From: Tolumonas sp008015085
GTDB taxonomy: Bacteria > Pseudomonadota > Gammaproteobacteria > Enterobacterales > Aeromonadaceae
NCBI GenBank assembly: GCA_029265125.1
Contig: JAJUJX010000013.1
Location: forward strand, 14,350-78,349
Direction: 5' to 3'
DNA: 64,000 bases
The translations under genes were made by a program, and so were the position numbers. The notes below the pieces were generated by a model. It saw only the letters and a list, made by a program, of their open reading frames with translations, ran no database searches and was not told where the DNA came from. Positions 1 through 7,554 of this stretch are shown in pieces (within the stretch, counting starts at the first letter, position 1; every line of letters starts with the position of its first letter).

Positions 1-824
1 ACCGCGACCAGCTTGGTCTGGCCTTGCAACGCATGGTAAATACGTTGAATAAACTGGTATCAGAGTTGCAAAACGGTGCGGAGCAAATCAGTGGTAATGC
101 GGGGCAGGTATCTGCACTGAGCCAGGATCTCTCGAGCGGGGCTACCGAATCGGCGTCTGCTATCACTGAAATCAGTGCCACGATGACCCAGATGGCGGCA
201 CAAACCAAGATGAGTGCGGAAAATGCTCAACGGGCGAATCATCTCTCAGTGGCGGCGGAACAGTCGGCACATGGTGGTAATGCGCTGATGGAAGATCTGA
301 TGGTAGCGATGCAGGAAATTGACCGCTCCGGTAAAGATATTACCAATATCATCAAGGCGATTGATGAGATCGCTACACAAACCAACCTGCTGGCACTGAA
401 TGCAGCGATTGAAGCAGCACGTGCCGGTCAGCATGGACGTGGTTTTGCTGTGGTGGCGGATGAAGTCCGTAATCTGGCAGCTCGTAGCGCCGAAGCGGCC
501 AAACGTACAGCATCATTGATCGCAGAATCCAGTCAACGCACTGTAAAAGGTATGGAACTGGCAGATAAAACGGCATCAGCGCTGGGAGATATTGTTACCG
601 GTGCAGCGGAGGTCTCTTCGCTGGTAGCTGATATTGCGTCAGCATCCAGTGAACAGGCTTCAGGTATTGAGCAGGTTAGTCTGGGGATTTCGCAGATTGA
701 TGAAATTACCCATCAGAACAGTGCCAACTCCGAGAACTGCTCTGCTGCTGCACAAGAGCTTACCTCTCAGGCTGAACAGCTCAATCATCTGGTGCGTCAG
801 TTCAAGGTTAAACGGAATCGCTGA
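1..824 (+). CDS. Methyl-accepting chemotaxis protein, C-terminal part (5' truncated by window edge)
   Basis: This is the cytoplasmic signalling part of a chemoreceptor. It would couple a sensory input, encoded left of the window, to CheA/CheW at the cell pole. The frame is open from base 3 (RDQLGLALQRMVNTLNKLV), so the gene enters from the left and the in-frame TTG at 24 is not its start. The highly conserved hairpin tip is intact (QTNLLALNAAIEAARAG, then GRGFAVVADEVRNLA), flanked by long heptad coiled coils. No C-terminal NWETF-type CheR/CheB docking pentapeptide is visible; the protein ends FKVKRNR. The ligand cannot be inferred because the sensor domain lies outside the window. Confidence 0.95.
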   Translation, partial: RDQLGLALQRMVNTLNKLVSELQNGAEQISGNAGQVSALSQDLSSGATESASAITEISATMTQMAAQTKMSAENAQRANHLSVAAEQSAHGGNALMEDLMVAMQEIDRSGKDITNIIKAIDEIATQTNLLALNAAIEAARAGQHGRGFAVVADEVRNLAARSAEAAKRTASLIAESSQRTVKGMELADKTASALGDIVTGAAEVSSLVADIASASSEQASGIEQVSLGISQIDEITHQNSANSENCSAAAQELTSQAEQLNHLVRQFKVKRNR

Positions 825-846
825 ACATGATGTGAGTATCTGATAG

Positions 847-872
847 CGGAGGTCTGAGGACCTCCGTTTTTT
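847..872 (+). terminator. Rho-independent terminator of the chemoreceptor gene
   Basis: A perfect 8-bp stem (CGGAGGTC / GACCTCCG) with the loop TGAG is followed by six T residues. It begins 23 bases after the chemoreceptor stop codon. Confidence 0.9.
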
Positions 873-969
873 CAGATAGGTACAAAATGATGTACTAGAA
901 TCAAGCTATATGTACTGAGTGCGAAAAGCCGGAAGCAGAAGGGCAATCACTCTGCTTCAGGAGGTCGTT

Positions 970-2127
970 ATGGCTCTCTATGAAATGCGTAAGTTTGTTG
1001 CGCCTGAATTCATTTTTGGTGTCGGTGCCCGTCATCGGGTTGGATTTTATGCCAGAAATATGCGGGCGCGGCGAGTACTGATAGTCAGCGATCCGGGTGT
1101 CATTGCTGCTGGCTGGCTGCAGGATGTGCAACACGATCTTTCTGAAATGGGCATTGAATCGGTGGTGTTTAAAGATTTGACGCCGAATCCGAAAGATTAT
1201 GAAGTCATGGCGGGAGCGGCATTTTATGCCCGGGAGCGTTGTGATGTGATCGTTGCGCTGGGCGGCGGCAGTGTTATCGATTGTGCTAAGGCCATCGGTC
1301 TGGTCTTTTCCAATCAGTGCGATATTCATGTATTTGAAGGTGCTGATCAGGTAGATATTCCCGGCCCGCCATTGATCTGTATTCCTACCACGGCGGGTAC
1401 GGCCGCCGAAATTTCCCAGTTCTGCATCATTGTAAACTCTCCGGAGCGCTACAAGATGGCGATCATCAGCAAGAGTGTCGTGCCGGATGTCGCACTGATC
1501 GACCCGGAAACCACACTGACACTTGATCCGCATCTGACGGCCTGTACCGGTATTGATGCACTGACGCATGCTATTGAAGCGTATGTCTCCACTGCCAGTT
1601 CTCCGGTTGTCGATGTGCATGCGCTGGCAGCGATCAAACTCATCTGGGATAACATCGAACAGGCGGTTGCCGCGACAGATTGTTTATCCGCCCGCGAAAA
1701 CATGTTGCTGGGTAGCCTGCAGGCTGGTCTGGCCTTTTCGAACGCCAGTCTCGGTGCCGTCCACGCGATGGCGCATTCACTGGGTGGTTATCTCGATCTA
1801 CCGCACGGGGAATGCAACGCATTGCTGCTGGATCACGTGGTACGCTTCAATATCTCGAAAGCATCAGAGCGTTACGAGAAAATTGGTGAAATGATGGGGT
1901 TGGATCTGCGAGGTCTGACAGAAAAACAGCGGGCTAACCGTATTACCGAAACCTTGACTTCGTTACGCAACCGGATGGGTATCGTAGAACGAATGCGGTT
2001 GTGTGGTGTTAAAGAAAGCGATATTCCGGAGCTGGCTTTCCATGCAGCGAATGATGCCTGTCTGGTGACGAACCCGCGTCATGCCTCTATTGGCGACATA
2101 AAGGTAATCTATGGTGAAGCACTGTGA
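970..2127 (+). CDS. ercA: ErcA-like iron-containing alcohol dehydrogenase
   Basis: A group III Fe-dependent alcohol dehydrogenase fold of 385 aa. The NAD-binding GGGS motif is at residues 98-101, and the metal ligands expected from FucO are present: Asp196, His200, His265 and His279 (in GIDALTH, VHAMAHS and PHGECN). The start is the ATG at 970, preceded by AGGAGGTC at good spacing; an upstream TTG-type extension to 919 has no such site. The sequence resembles the ErcA subgroup, whose members in pseudomonads sit beside signalling genes and are thought to act in regulation of alcohol oxidation. Here the last 17 bases overlap the start of a cyclic-di-GMP enzyme gene, which suggests translational coupling. 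Enzyme class is well supported; the ErcA label is from recall of the family; the substrate is unknown. Confidence 0.85.
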   Translation: MALYEMRKFVAPEFIFGVGARHRVGFYARNMRARRVLIVSDPGVIAAGWLQDVQHDLSEMGIESVVFKDLTPNPKDYEVMAGAAFYARERCDVIVALGGGSVIDCAKAIGLVFSNQCDIHVFEGADQVDIPGPPLICIPTTAGTAAEISQFCIIVNSPERYKMAIISKSVVPDVALIDPETTLTLDPHLTACTGIDALTHAIEAYVSTASSPVVDVHALAAIKLIWDNIEQAVAATDCLSARENMLLGSLQAGLAFSNASLGAVHAMAHSLGGYLDLPHGECNALLLDHVVRFNISKASERYEKIGEMMGLDLRGLTEKQRANRITETLTSLRNRMGIVERMRLCGVKESDIPELAFHAANDACLVTNPRHASIGDIKVIYGEAL

Positions 2128-4300
2128 TTCCGAAGATGACTGGGAAGAACGGAAAGAACGGATCATCGGTCTTGGTGAACGTTCATTCCACAAAAGCTAT
2201 TATCCTCAGCTGAAACAGAATCTCGATCGGCTGGAGCGTTTCCATACCCTGCTGGATCACACCTCTGATTTTGTAGTGCTGGTGACACTGCCGGACGGTC
2301 TGATCACGGATGCTAATGCTGCATTTGGGCGGCTTATCGGTAAGTCGGTCGAGGCCTTGATTGGCAAATCATTTGAATCACTCGGACTGGGGGCGGATGC
2401 AGTTAAAGTGCTGGATATTCTGCATCGGGATATGGTTTTCCGACGCGATCCCCGGCAGTTGCCGAATCACTCAGTCATTACCAAATACGATACAAATAAT
2501 ACGTTTATCTGGCTGGATCTTTCATTTCGTATTGCCGTGCTGGATGGCGATTGTTATGGCGTCATGGTCGGTCGTGATGTTACCGAACGCAAGCGTAACG
2601 AAGAGATGATGACCGCACTACTCACGGAAAAAGCAGCATTGCTGGATAACGCACTGGTCGGCATCATCAGTGTCAAAGATCGCCGTATTATCTCCTGTAA
2701 TCGCCGGTTTGAGGAGATGATGGGCTATACACCGGGTAGTGCTATTGGTCATTCCACCCGGATATTGTATGAGTCTGATGAGACCTTTACCTCGTTCGGC
2801 ACTGAAGCTTATCGTGCTCTGAATCTTGGCCTGCAATTTGCGGCTACTATCATGCTGGTGCGGGCGAATGGTGAGCCGTTCTGGTGTGAACTGACTGGAC
2901 GGGCATTTGATTCGGAGAATCCGGAAAAAGGCAGTATCTGGATTTTTACTGACGTCAACGACCGTAAGCTGGCTGAGGATCGGGCCGTTTTCCTCTCACA
3001 TCATGATGCCTTGACCGAGTTGCCGAATCATCAGTTGCTGAAAGATCGTCTGGAACAGGCGATTATGCTGGCGGATCAAGGCCATAATGTCATTGCACTG
3101 ATGGTCATTGATATCGACCGCTTTAAAACCATCAATGATTCGCTGGGCTATGGCATCGGCAATCAGCTGCTCATCGATGTAGCGAAACGCCTCAAAGGCT
3201 GCGTGCGGGAGATTGATACCGTCAGCCGGCAGGGTGGTGATGAATTTATCCTGCTGTTACCGAATCTGCCCAATCCTGATAACTGTGTCACTTTAGTTGG
3301 CGAATTGATGGCTCAGATCAGTCAGCCATTTTTTATCATGGACAAAGAGCTGGCATTATCTGTTTCAGTCGGTATCGCGCTCTATCCTGATGACGGCAAT
3401 GATTTTGAATCCCTGATGAAAAAAGCGGATATGGCAATGTACCGGGCGAAATCGGCCGGACGGAACACATATCGTTTCTTTAATGAAGAGATGAATGACG
3501 AAGCGACCGAACAACTCAATATCAGTGTTGGTTTGCGTAAAGCGCTGGAAAACAACCAGTTCCAATTGTATTACCAGCCGCAGCTCAAGATCCGAGGTGG
3601 GGCGCTGATTGGTGCGGAAGCGCTGATCCGCTGGAATCATCCGGAGTTTGGCATGGTGTCTCCGGCACGGTTTATTCCGGTGGCTGAAGAGTCAGGTCTG
3701 ATTATTCCGATTGGTGACTGGGTGATGCAGGAGGCCTGTCGGGAAGTGGTTAAATGGGCTCAGGCGGGAATGAAAAACCCTGTCGTTGCTGTTAACCTTT
3801 CTGCTTTGCAGTTTACTCATGGTGATATCGAAGATTCGGTGGCCAGAGCCATTCGTGATTCTGGGATTGCGCCGGAAATGCTGGAGCTGGAACTGACCGA
3901 ATCAATCATGATCCGCGATACAGAAAATGTGCTGGCGACGGTGAAACGACTTAAATCAATGGGCGTACGGCTTTCTATTGACGATTTCGGTACTGGTTAT
4001 TCCAGTCTCTCTTATCTCAAACGATTTGCGGTGGATAAACTCAAAATCGATCAGGCCTTTATTCGTGAATTGGTCACCAATCAGGACGATGCCGCGATTG
4101 TACGTGCCATTATTCAGATGGCTTGTAGTCTCGGGCTGCGAACGATTGCGGAAGGCGTTGAAACTGCTGATGTGCTGGATAAATTAAAACTCTACCGGTG
4201 TGATGAAGTACAGGGTTACTACCTTGGCCGCCCGATGCCGGCAGATGATTTTATGGCTTATCTGTTACGGCATCTGGGCGGGCTGAATTTTGCAGACTAA
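2111..4300 (+). CDS. PAS-PAS-GGDEF-EAL cyclic-di-GMP signalling protein
   Basis: A 729-aa cytoplasmic sensor-output protein with no membrane segment. An N-terminal helix region (about residues 1-45) is followed by two PAS domains (about 45-160 and 175-290), a diguanylate cyclase domain and a phosphodiesterase domain. The GGDEF signature is exact at 375-379 and has an RxxD inhibitory site (REID, 366-369) five residues upstream. The EAL motif is at 503-505, and the other phosphodiesterase motifs (ELTES, DDFGTGYSSL, KLKID, EGVET) are retained. Both activities could therefore be functional. The ATG lies inside the 3' end of the ercA-like gene, so the two proteins are probably made together. The PAS ligand is unknown. 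Confidence 0.93.
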   Translation: MVKHCDSEDDWEERKERIIGLGERSFHKSYYPQLKQNLDRLERFHTLLDHTSDFVVLVTLPDGLITDANAAFGRLIGKSVEALIGKSFESLGLGADAVKVLDILHRDMVFRRDPRQLPNHSVITKYDTNNTFIWLDLSFRIAVLDGDCYGVMVGRDVTERKRNEEMMTALLTEKAALLDNALVGIISVKDRRIISCNRRFEEMMGYTPGSAIGHSTRILYESDETFTSFGTEAYRALNLGLQFAATIMLVRANGEPFWCELTGRAFDSENPEKGSIWIFTDVNDRKLAEDRAVFLSHHDALTELPNHQLLKDRLEQAIMLADQGHNVIALMVIDIDRFKTINDSLGYGIGNQLLIDVAKRLKGCVREIDTVSRQGGDEFILLLPNLPNPDNCVTLVGELMAQISQPFFIMDKELALSVSVGIALYPDDGNDFESLMKKADMAMYRAKSAGRNTYRFFNEEMNDEATEQLNISVGLRKALENNQFQLYYQPQLKIRGGALIGAEALIRWNHPEFGMVSPARFIPVAEESGLIIPIGDWVMQEACREVVKWAQAGMKNPVVAVNLSALQFTHGDIEDSVARAIRDSGIAPEMLELELTESIMIRDTENVLATVKRLKSMGVRLSIDDFGTGYSSLSYLKRFAVDKLKIDQAFIRELVTNQDDAAIVRAIIQMACSLGLRTIAEGVETADVLDKLKLYRCDEVQGYYLGRPMPADDFMAYLLRHLGGLNFAD

Positions 4301-4303
4301 CAG

Positions 4304-4326
4304 AATGCCGGAACGAATCCGGCATT
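4304..4326. terminator. Hairpin between convergent GGDEF-EAL and pspC genes
   Basis: Inverted repeat AATGCCGG / CCGGCATT with a 7-base loop, lying between two convergent genes. No long T run follows on either strand, so terminator function is inferred from position. Confidence 0.5.
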
Positions 4327-4331
4327 GCCTG

Positions 4332-4703
4332 CTATAACTTGCGAAACTCTTTATCAAAACGATAACGACTGGAAGTAACATACCGTTCCATCGCTTGCAG
4401 GCGCTGATCCAGCCGTTGCATCCGCTCATTCAGCTGACGGGCGCGTTGCATGATCTCGTCATCATATGCCTGTGTTTTTCTGAACATCGGGTCTGGTGGT
4501 AACTGTGTTGGCTGTTTATCCAGCAGAAAGACACCGGCCAGATACACCAGTACTCCCAGGCTACCGCTGAAGATAAACAAAGTGACCATCAGCAGTCGTA
4601 CCAGCCAGACCGGCTGGCGGTAATATTCAGCTACGCCAGCGCAGACCCCGCCTAACCAGGCCTGATTACTGCTGCGATACAATTTTTGTCCGGAATTGTT
4701 CAT
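4332..4703 (-). CDS. pspC: Phage shock protein C (PspC)
   Basis: A 123-aa inner-membrane PspC-domain protein. The domain occupies about residues 8-65 (LGGVCAGVAEYY, then a hydrophobic segment LVRLLMVTLFIFSGSLGVLV). A C-terminal helical stretch rich in Arg, Gln and Glu follows. PspC with PspB senses envelope stress, such as secretin mislocalisation or loss of proton motive force, and pulls PspA off PspF. It is the last gene of a pspABC operon; no pspD, pspE or pspG gene follows in this window. Confidence 0.93.
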   Translation of the reverse strand: MNNSGQKLYRSSNQAWLGGVCAGVAEYYRQPVWLVRLLMVTLFIFSGSLGVLVYLAGVFLLDKQPTQLPPDPMFRKTQAYDDEIMQRARQLNERMQRLDQRLQAMERYVTSSRYRFDKEFRKL

Positions 4704-4726
4704 CGTGACTCTCCTTTCAATGAGTC

Positions 4727-4978
4727 TTATGAAGAACGGTGATGATGGCTTTCATCGTGCCGACGCCAGTCTGGTTGCTGTACATCCAGAATGGTTTCCA
4801 GCGTGGCTATCCGTTGTTCCAGCTTTTCGGCCAGAGCTAATGCCTCATCCAGCTGATGTCGCTCCTCAGCGGACAACCCCCGATTACTGCGTGATTGCGA
4901 CCAGTAATGCAGGATCAGCCAGATCGGAGCCACAATGACCAGAAAAACAACGGCCGGAATAAAGAAAAATTGCATCAA
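4727..4978 (-). CDS. pspB: Phage shock protein B (PspB)
   Basis: An 83-aa protein with one N-terminal membrane helix (FFFIPAVVFLVIVAPIWLIL) and a charged coiled-coil tail, the usual PspB architecture. It partners PspC in sensing inner-membrane stress. Its ATG overlaps the pspA stop codon by four bases, consistent with translational coupling within pspABC. Its length is slightly above the roughly 74 aa of the E. coli protein. Confidence 0.92.
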   Translation of the reverse strand: MMQFFFIPAVVFLVIVAPIWLILHYWSQSRSNRGLSAEERHQLDEALALAEKLEQRIATLETILDVQQPDWRRHDESHHHRSS

Positions 4979-5646
4979 TTTTCGCTCCTTCTGTGCATGC
5001 TGGCTTTCAGTGCTTCAAGTTCAGACTCGACCTTATCATTGCGTTCTAATTCAGCAAATTCGTCGTGTAATGTGCGGCTACGGCCGAGATCCTGGGCTTC
5101 CACTTCAGCTTCCATGTTATCCATCTTGCGCTCATACGCTTCAAATTTCCGGAAGGCTTCTTCCAGTTTTTCACGGTTGCTGCTACGGCGGATATCCATC
5201 CGGGAACGACTGGTCTGTTCACGGGCCAGCAGTGATTGCTGTTTGGCCTTGGCATCGTCCAGTTTTTGCTGCAACTGACCGATCTCTTCATTCAATACGC
5301 TCAGTTGTTCTTCTATCACTTTGAGCTCACGTTCGGCCAAACGAACGGTTTCTTCTACGGCCTGTTTTTCGGTCAGTGCCGCGCGGGCCAGATCATCACG
5401 ACCTTTACCAAGAGCCAAACGTGCCTTGCTTTCCCAATCCTGCACATCCTGCTGTAAGCGCAACAGACGGCGCTCCTGCTCTTTACGATCGGCCAGCACC
5501 CTGGCTGAACTTGTGCGAACTTCAACCAGTGTTTCTTCCATCTCCTGGATCATCATGCGCACCATCTTCGCCGGGTCTTCCGCGCGATCCAGCAGTGCTG
5601 TCAGATTGGAATTAATGATGTCACTGAAACGAGAAAATATACCCAT
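4975..5646 (-). CDS. pspA: Phage shock protein A (PspA)
   Basis: A 223-aa PspA/IM30 family protein, almost wholly coiled coil. It begins MGIFSRFSDIINSNLTALL, the amphipathic helix that binds membranes. PspA has two jobs: it inhibits the AAA+ activator PspF in the resting state and forms membrane-stabilising oligomers under stress. It is the first gene of the operon and has a good ribosome binding site (AGGAG in the complementary strand just upstream). A sigma-54 promoter about 40 bases upstream fits control by the divergently encoded PspF. Confidence 0.96.
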   Translation of the reverse strand: MGIFSRFSDIINSNLTALLDRAEDPAKMVRMMIQEMEETLVEVRTSSARVLADRKEQERRLLRLQQDVQDWESKARLALGKGRDDLARAALTEKQAVEETVRLAERELKVIEEQLSVLNEEIGQLQQKLDDAKAKQQSLLAREQTSRSRMDIRRSSNREKLEEAFRKFEAYERKMDNMEAEVEAQDLGRSRTLHDEFAELERNDKVESELEALKASMHRRSEN

Positions 5647-5682
5647 GATGAACTCCTGCTATTGAATTGACATTTTATTCAC

Positions 5683-5698
5683 AGCGAAACACGTGCCA
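5683..5698 (-). promoter_or_regulatory. Sigma-54 (-24/-12) promoter of pspABC
   Basis: On the minus strand the sequence reads TGGCACGTGTTTCGCT. It has the invariant GG and GC at the exact 10-base spacing of RpoN promoters and matches the TGGCACG -24 element fully. It lies about 37-52 bases upstream of the pspA start codon, and the divergent neighbour is the sigma-54 activator PspF. Confidence 0.88.
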
Positions 5699-5822
5699 GT
5701 TTTATAACCTACTGTTTATACACAGATTTTGTATGAAAGATGAAAAATTAAGCGTTTTTAGCTTGAAATTTTAGCTATACAAGCCATATATGTGGTGTAA
5801 ATAACCAATAAATGGTGATTTT

Positions 5823-6848
5823 GTGGCCGGGCAAAAACAACAAATTATAGGTAGTTCAGAATGTTGGCATCAGGTTTTACAGCAGGTTTCGCAGGTAGCA
5901 CCGCTGAACCGGCCGATATTGATCATCGGTGAAAGAGGAACGGGCAAAGAGCTGATTGCAGAGCGGCTGCATTATCTGTCGATGCGCTGGCAGCAGCCTT
6001 ATCTGCAGGTCAACTGTGCCGCGATGCAGGAAAATCTGCTGGAATCGGAATTGTTCGGCCATGAAGCCGGCGCATTTACCGGTGCAACACGTAGCCGGGC
6101 TGGCTTATTCGAGAGGGCAGACGGCGGCACCTTGTTTTTAGATGAACTGGCCACTGCCAGTCTGGCGGTGCAGGAAAAATTGCTACGCATCATTGAATAT
6201 GGCCGCTTTGAACGGGTGGGGGGCAGTAAGACATTACTGGTTGATGTCCGGGTTGTGGCTGCCTGCAATGAAGATCTGCCATCACTGGTGGCGCAAGGCC
6301 GGTTCAGGGGGGATTTACTCGATCGGTTGGCCTTTGATGTGCTGAATTTGCCTCCACTGCGCTATCGAAAAGAGGATATCAGCGAATTAGCAGAGCATTT
6401 TGCATTACGTATGTGTCTGGAATTGGGCTATGACTATTTTTCTGGTTTCACGTCTGAAGCGATGCAGCAACTGACCAATCATAACTGGCCGGGTAATGTC
6501 CGTGAGCTGAAAAATGTGGTTGAGCGTAGTATTTACCGGCATGCAAATCCGGCAACCGCGGTTGCTGATATTGTACTGGATCCATTTATCAGCCCGTGGC
6601 GATCAGCTAATACCACACCAGCCTCTGTCATGGCTTCGGGGCCTGCTATTCCTCAGGTATCATTAGACTGCGATCTGAAAGCCGAATTAGCGAAGCTGGA
6701 ACAGCAGTTGATCCGTCGGACGTTAGAACAATATCACTTCCATCAGCGGCGCAGCGCACAAGCATTAGGCTTGAGTTACGACCAGCTCCGGGCTGCCTTA
6801 CGGAAATATCCACATTTACTCGCAGAACGAAACCAGAGTGAAGGATGA
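5823..6848 (+). CDS. pspF: Phage shock operon transcriptional activator PspF
   Basis: A 341-aa sigma-54 enhancer-binding protein with no N-terminal receiver domain, as is typical of PspF. The AAA+ domain begins almost immediately, with the Walker A motif GERGTGKE, the sigma-54 contacting loop GAFTGA, and a Walker B-like LFLDEL. The C-terminus (about residues 280-335) holds a Fis-type helix-turn-helix. The start is a GTG at 5823, preceded by a weak GGTGA; no in-frame ATG lies nearby. It is transcribed away from pspA, with about 175 bases of shared control region. PspA binding would hold it inactive until envelope stress. Confidence 0.93.
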   Translation: MAGQKQQIIGSSECWHQVLQQVSQVAPLNRPILIIGERGTGKELIAERLHYLSMRWQQPYLQVNCAAMQENLLESELFGHEAGAFTGATRSRAGLFERADGGTLFLDELATASLAVQEKLLRIIEYGRFERVGGSKTLLVDVRVVAACNEDLPSLVAQGRFRGDLLDRLAFDVLNLPPLRYRKEDISELAEHFALRMCLELGYDYFSGFTSEAMQQLTNHNWPGNVRELKNVVERSIYRHANPATAVADIVLDPFISPWRSANTTPASVMASGPAIPQVSLDCDLKAELAKLEQQLIRRTLEQYHFHQRRSAQALGLSYDQLRAALRKYPHLLAERNQSEG

Positions 6849-6888
6849 TGTTTTTTTCATCGTAACGGCGTGTAGGATATTTGCCATA

Positions 6889-6911
6889 CTTACTGTAAGC
6901 ACTGGCTGTTT
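6889..6911 (+). promoter_or_regulatory. Candidate UvrY/GacA/VarA-type activator site upstream of the Csr RNA
   Basis: The sequence contains the perfect inverted repeat CTTACTGTAAG (6889-6899) and a complete TGTAAG half-site (6894-6899) followed by a degraded second half (CTGTTT). GacA-family boxes are TGTAAG-N6-CTTACA. The distance of roughly 150 bases from the probable RNA start resembles the far-upstream UvrY site of E. coli csrB. Only one half matches well, so this is tentative. Confidence 0.4.
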
Positions 6912-7050
6912 TCTCATCAATTTGTTATGCGAAATTGATTGTATTTCATTGAAATAAAATCAATTTCAAGAAAATGATAGCTGTTATCACTATTTTTATG
7001 CCTGGAAGATCCCCTCTTTTTTTCAGTGAACGCACTAGTATTAAACATAA

Positions 7051-7322
7051 GGAACAGTTACAGCTCAGGATGAGCAATGTTCAGCATTCAGGCCTGCAGG
7101 AAGCAGGTATATTAAGAAAGGAACATCCGACGGAACGGATGATAACCGGTGATGGAACAGCGGTTATGCAGGAGGCGGGTCTGACATGTTCAGCCCCATG
7201 GATGGAATGATGCCTGCAAGGATGCCTGCGCAATGTGTTAGCAGCGATTAGCTCCACATAATCTTCGGTTTAGGCGACCGATGCCTGTAGAGGGGTGACA
7301 TGATGTCACCCCTTTGTTTTTT
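7051..7322 (+). ncRNA. csrB: CsrB/CsrC-type regulatory RNA (CsrA-sequestering)
   Basis: No convincing protein is encoded here, but the region is built from hairpins that display GGA in the loop, the hallmark of CsrA decoy RNAs. Clear examples are GCTC-AGGAT-GAGC (7063-7075), CCTGC-AGGAA-GCAGG (7093-7107), CATCCG-ACGGAA-CGGATG (7124-7141), and a 7-bp stem at 7042-7167 scale, specifically ATAACCG/CGGTTAT at 7142-7167 with GGA in its loop. I count eleven GGA triplets between 7051 and 7222. The transcript would end at the strong terminator at 7291-7322. The 5' end is uncertain: a weak -10 (TAGTAT, 7036-7041) suggests a start near 7050. By analogy it would titrate CsrA and be driven by a UvrY-type response regulator. 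Whether it is closer to CsrB or CsrC cannot be judged. Confidence 0.85.
7291..7322 (+). terminator. Terminator of the Csr-type RNA
   Basis: A perfect 10-bp stem (AGGGGTGACA / TGTCACCCCT) with a TGA loop is followed by a T-rich tail (TTGTTTTTT). Confidence 0.93.
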
Positions 7323-7329
7323 CTTAAAA

Positions 7330-7473
7330 TCTGATACAGCACACTTTTTCCGAAAAAAATGTTCCCGGTTTCAATGGTATTTCTATCTGGCTCAGATAAG
7401 CTGTCTACAGTTAAAGAATGTAAACCGGAGTGTGCTATCAATAGCCCTGACCTTGTGTCGGGGCTATTTTTTT
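7330..7473 (+). ncRNA. Candidate structured small RNA of unknown family
   Basis: This interval between the Csr-type RNA and yecH has no credible ORF but shows nested complementarity. AGCACACT (7338-7345) pairs with AGTGTGCT (7429-7436). CCGGTTT (7365-7371) pairs with AAACCGG (7422-7428). An internal hairpin TATCTG-GCT-CAGATA lies at 7384-7398. The segment ends in its own strong terminator (7441-7473). Together these fit an independent small RNA of about 140 bases. I see no clear promoter and do not recognise the family. It could also be a read-through extension or a decayed Csr-type copy. Confidence 0.45.
7441..7473 (+). terminator. Rho-independent terminator upstream of yecH
   Basis: An 11-bp stem (ATAGCCCTGAC with GTCGGGGCTAT, one G-T pair) around a CTTGT loop is followed by a run of T. 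No protein gene precedes it directly, so it probably ends an RNA gene. Confidence 0.85.
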
Positions 7474-7502
7474 GATGCTTTCTTGATCTGTAGCGGTTCA
7501 GT

Positions 7503-7543
7503 GATTACTTAATGATGCTTAAATTATGCATCATTAAGTAATC
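7503..7543. repeat. 16-bp perfect inverted repeat in front of yecH
   Basis: The arms GATTACTTAATGATGC (7503-7518) and GCATCATTAAGTAATC (7528-7543) are exact inverse complements around the 9-base spacer TTAAATTAT. The right arm touches the AGGAG ribosome binding site of yecH (7544-7548). It may be an operator for a dimeric regulator or a hairpin in the mRNA leader. It has no T tail, so it is not a classical terminator. Confidence 0.9.
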
Positions 7544-7554
7544 AGGAGTTTGCC

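Noticed and set aside
24..824. TTG at 24 as the start of the chemoreceptor
   Set aside because: The frame is open to the left edge and encodes typical receptor sequence before the TTG, so the gene is truncated by the window rather than starting there.
901..1620. 239-codon open frame antisense to the ErcA-like gene
   Set aside because: It is a complementary-strand shadow of a well-conserved dehydrogenase, with no domain or start signal of its own.
6974..7210. 78-codon open frame in the Csr-type RNA region
   Set aside because: It has no ribosome binding site at its start, no recognisable protein features, and most of it coincides with the GGA hairpins of the RNA. The RNA explains the sequence better.
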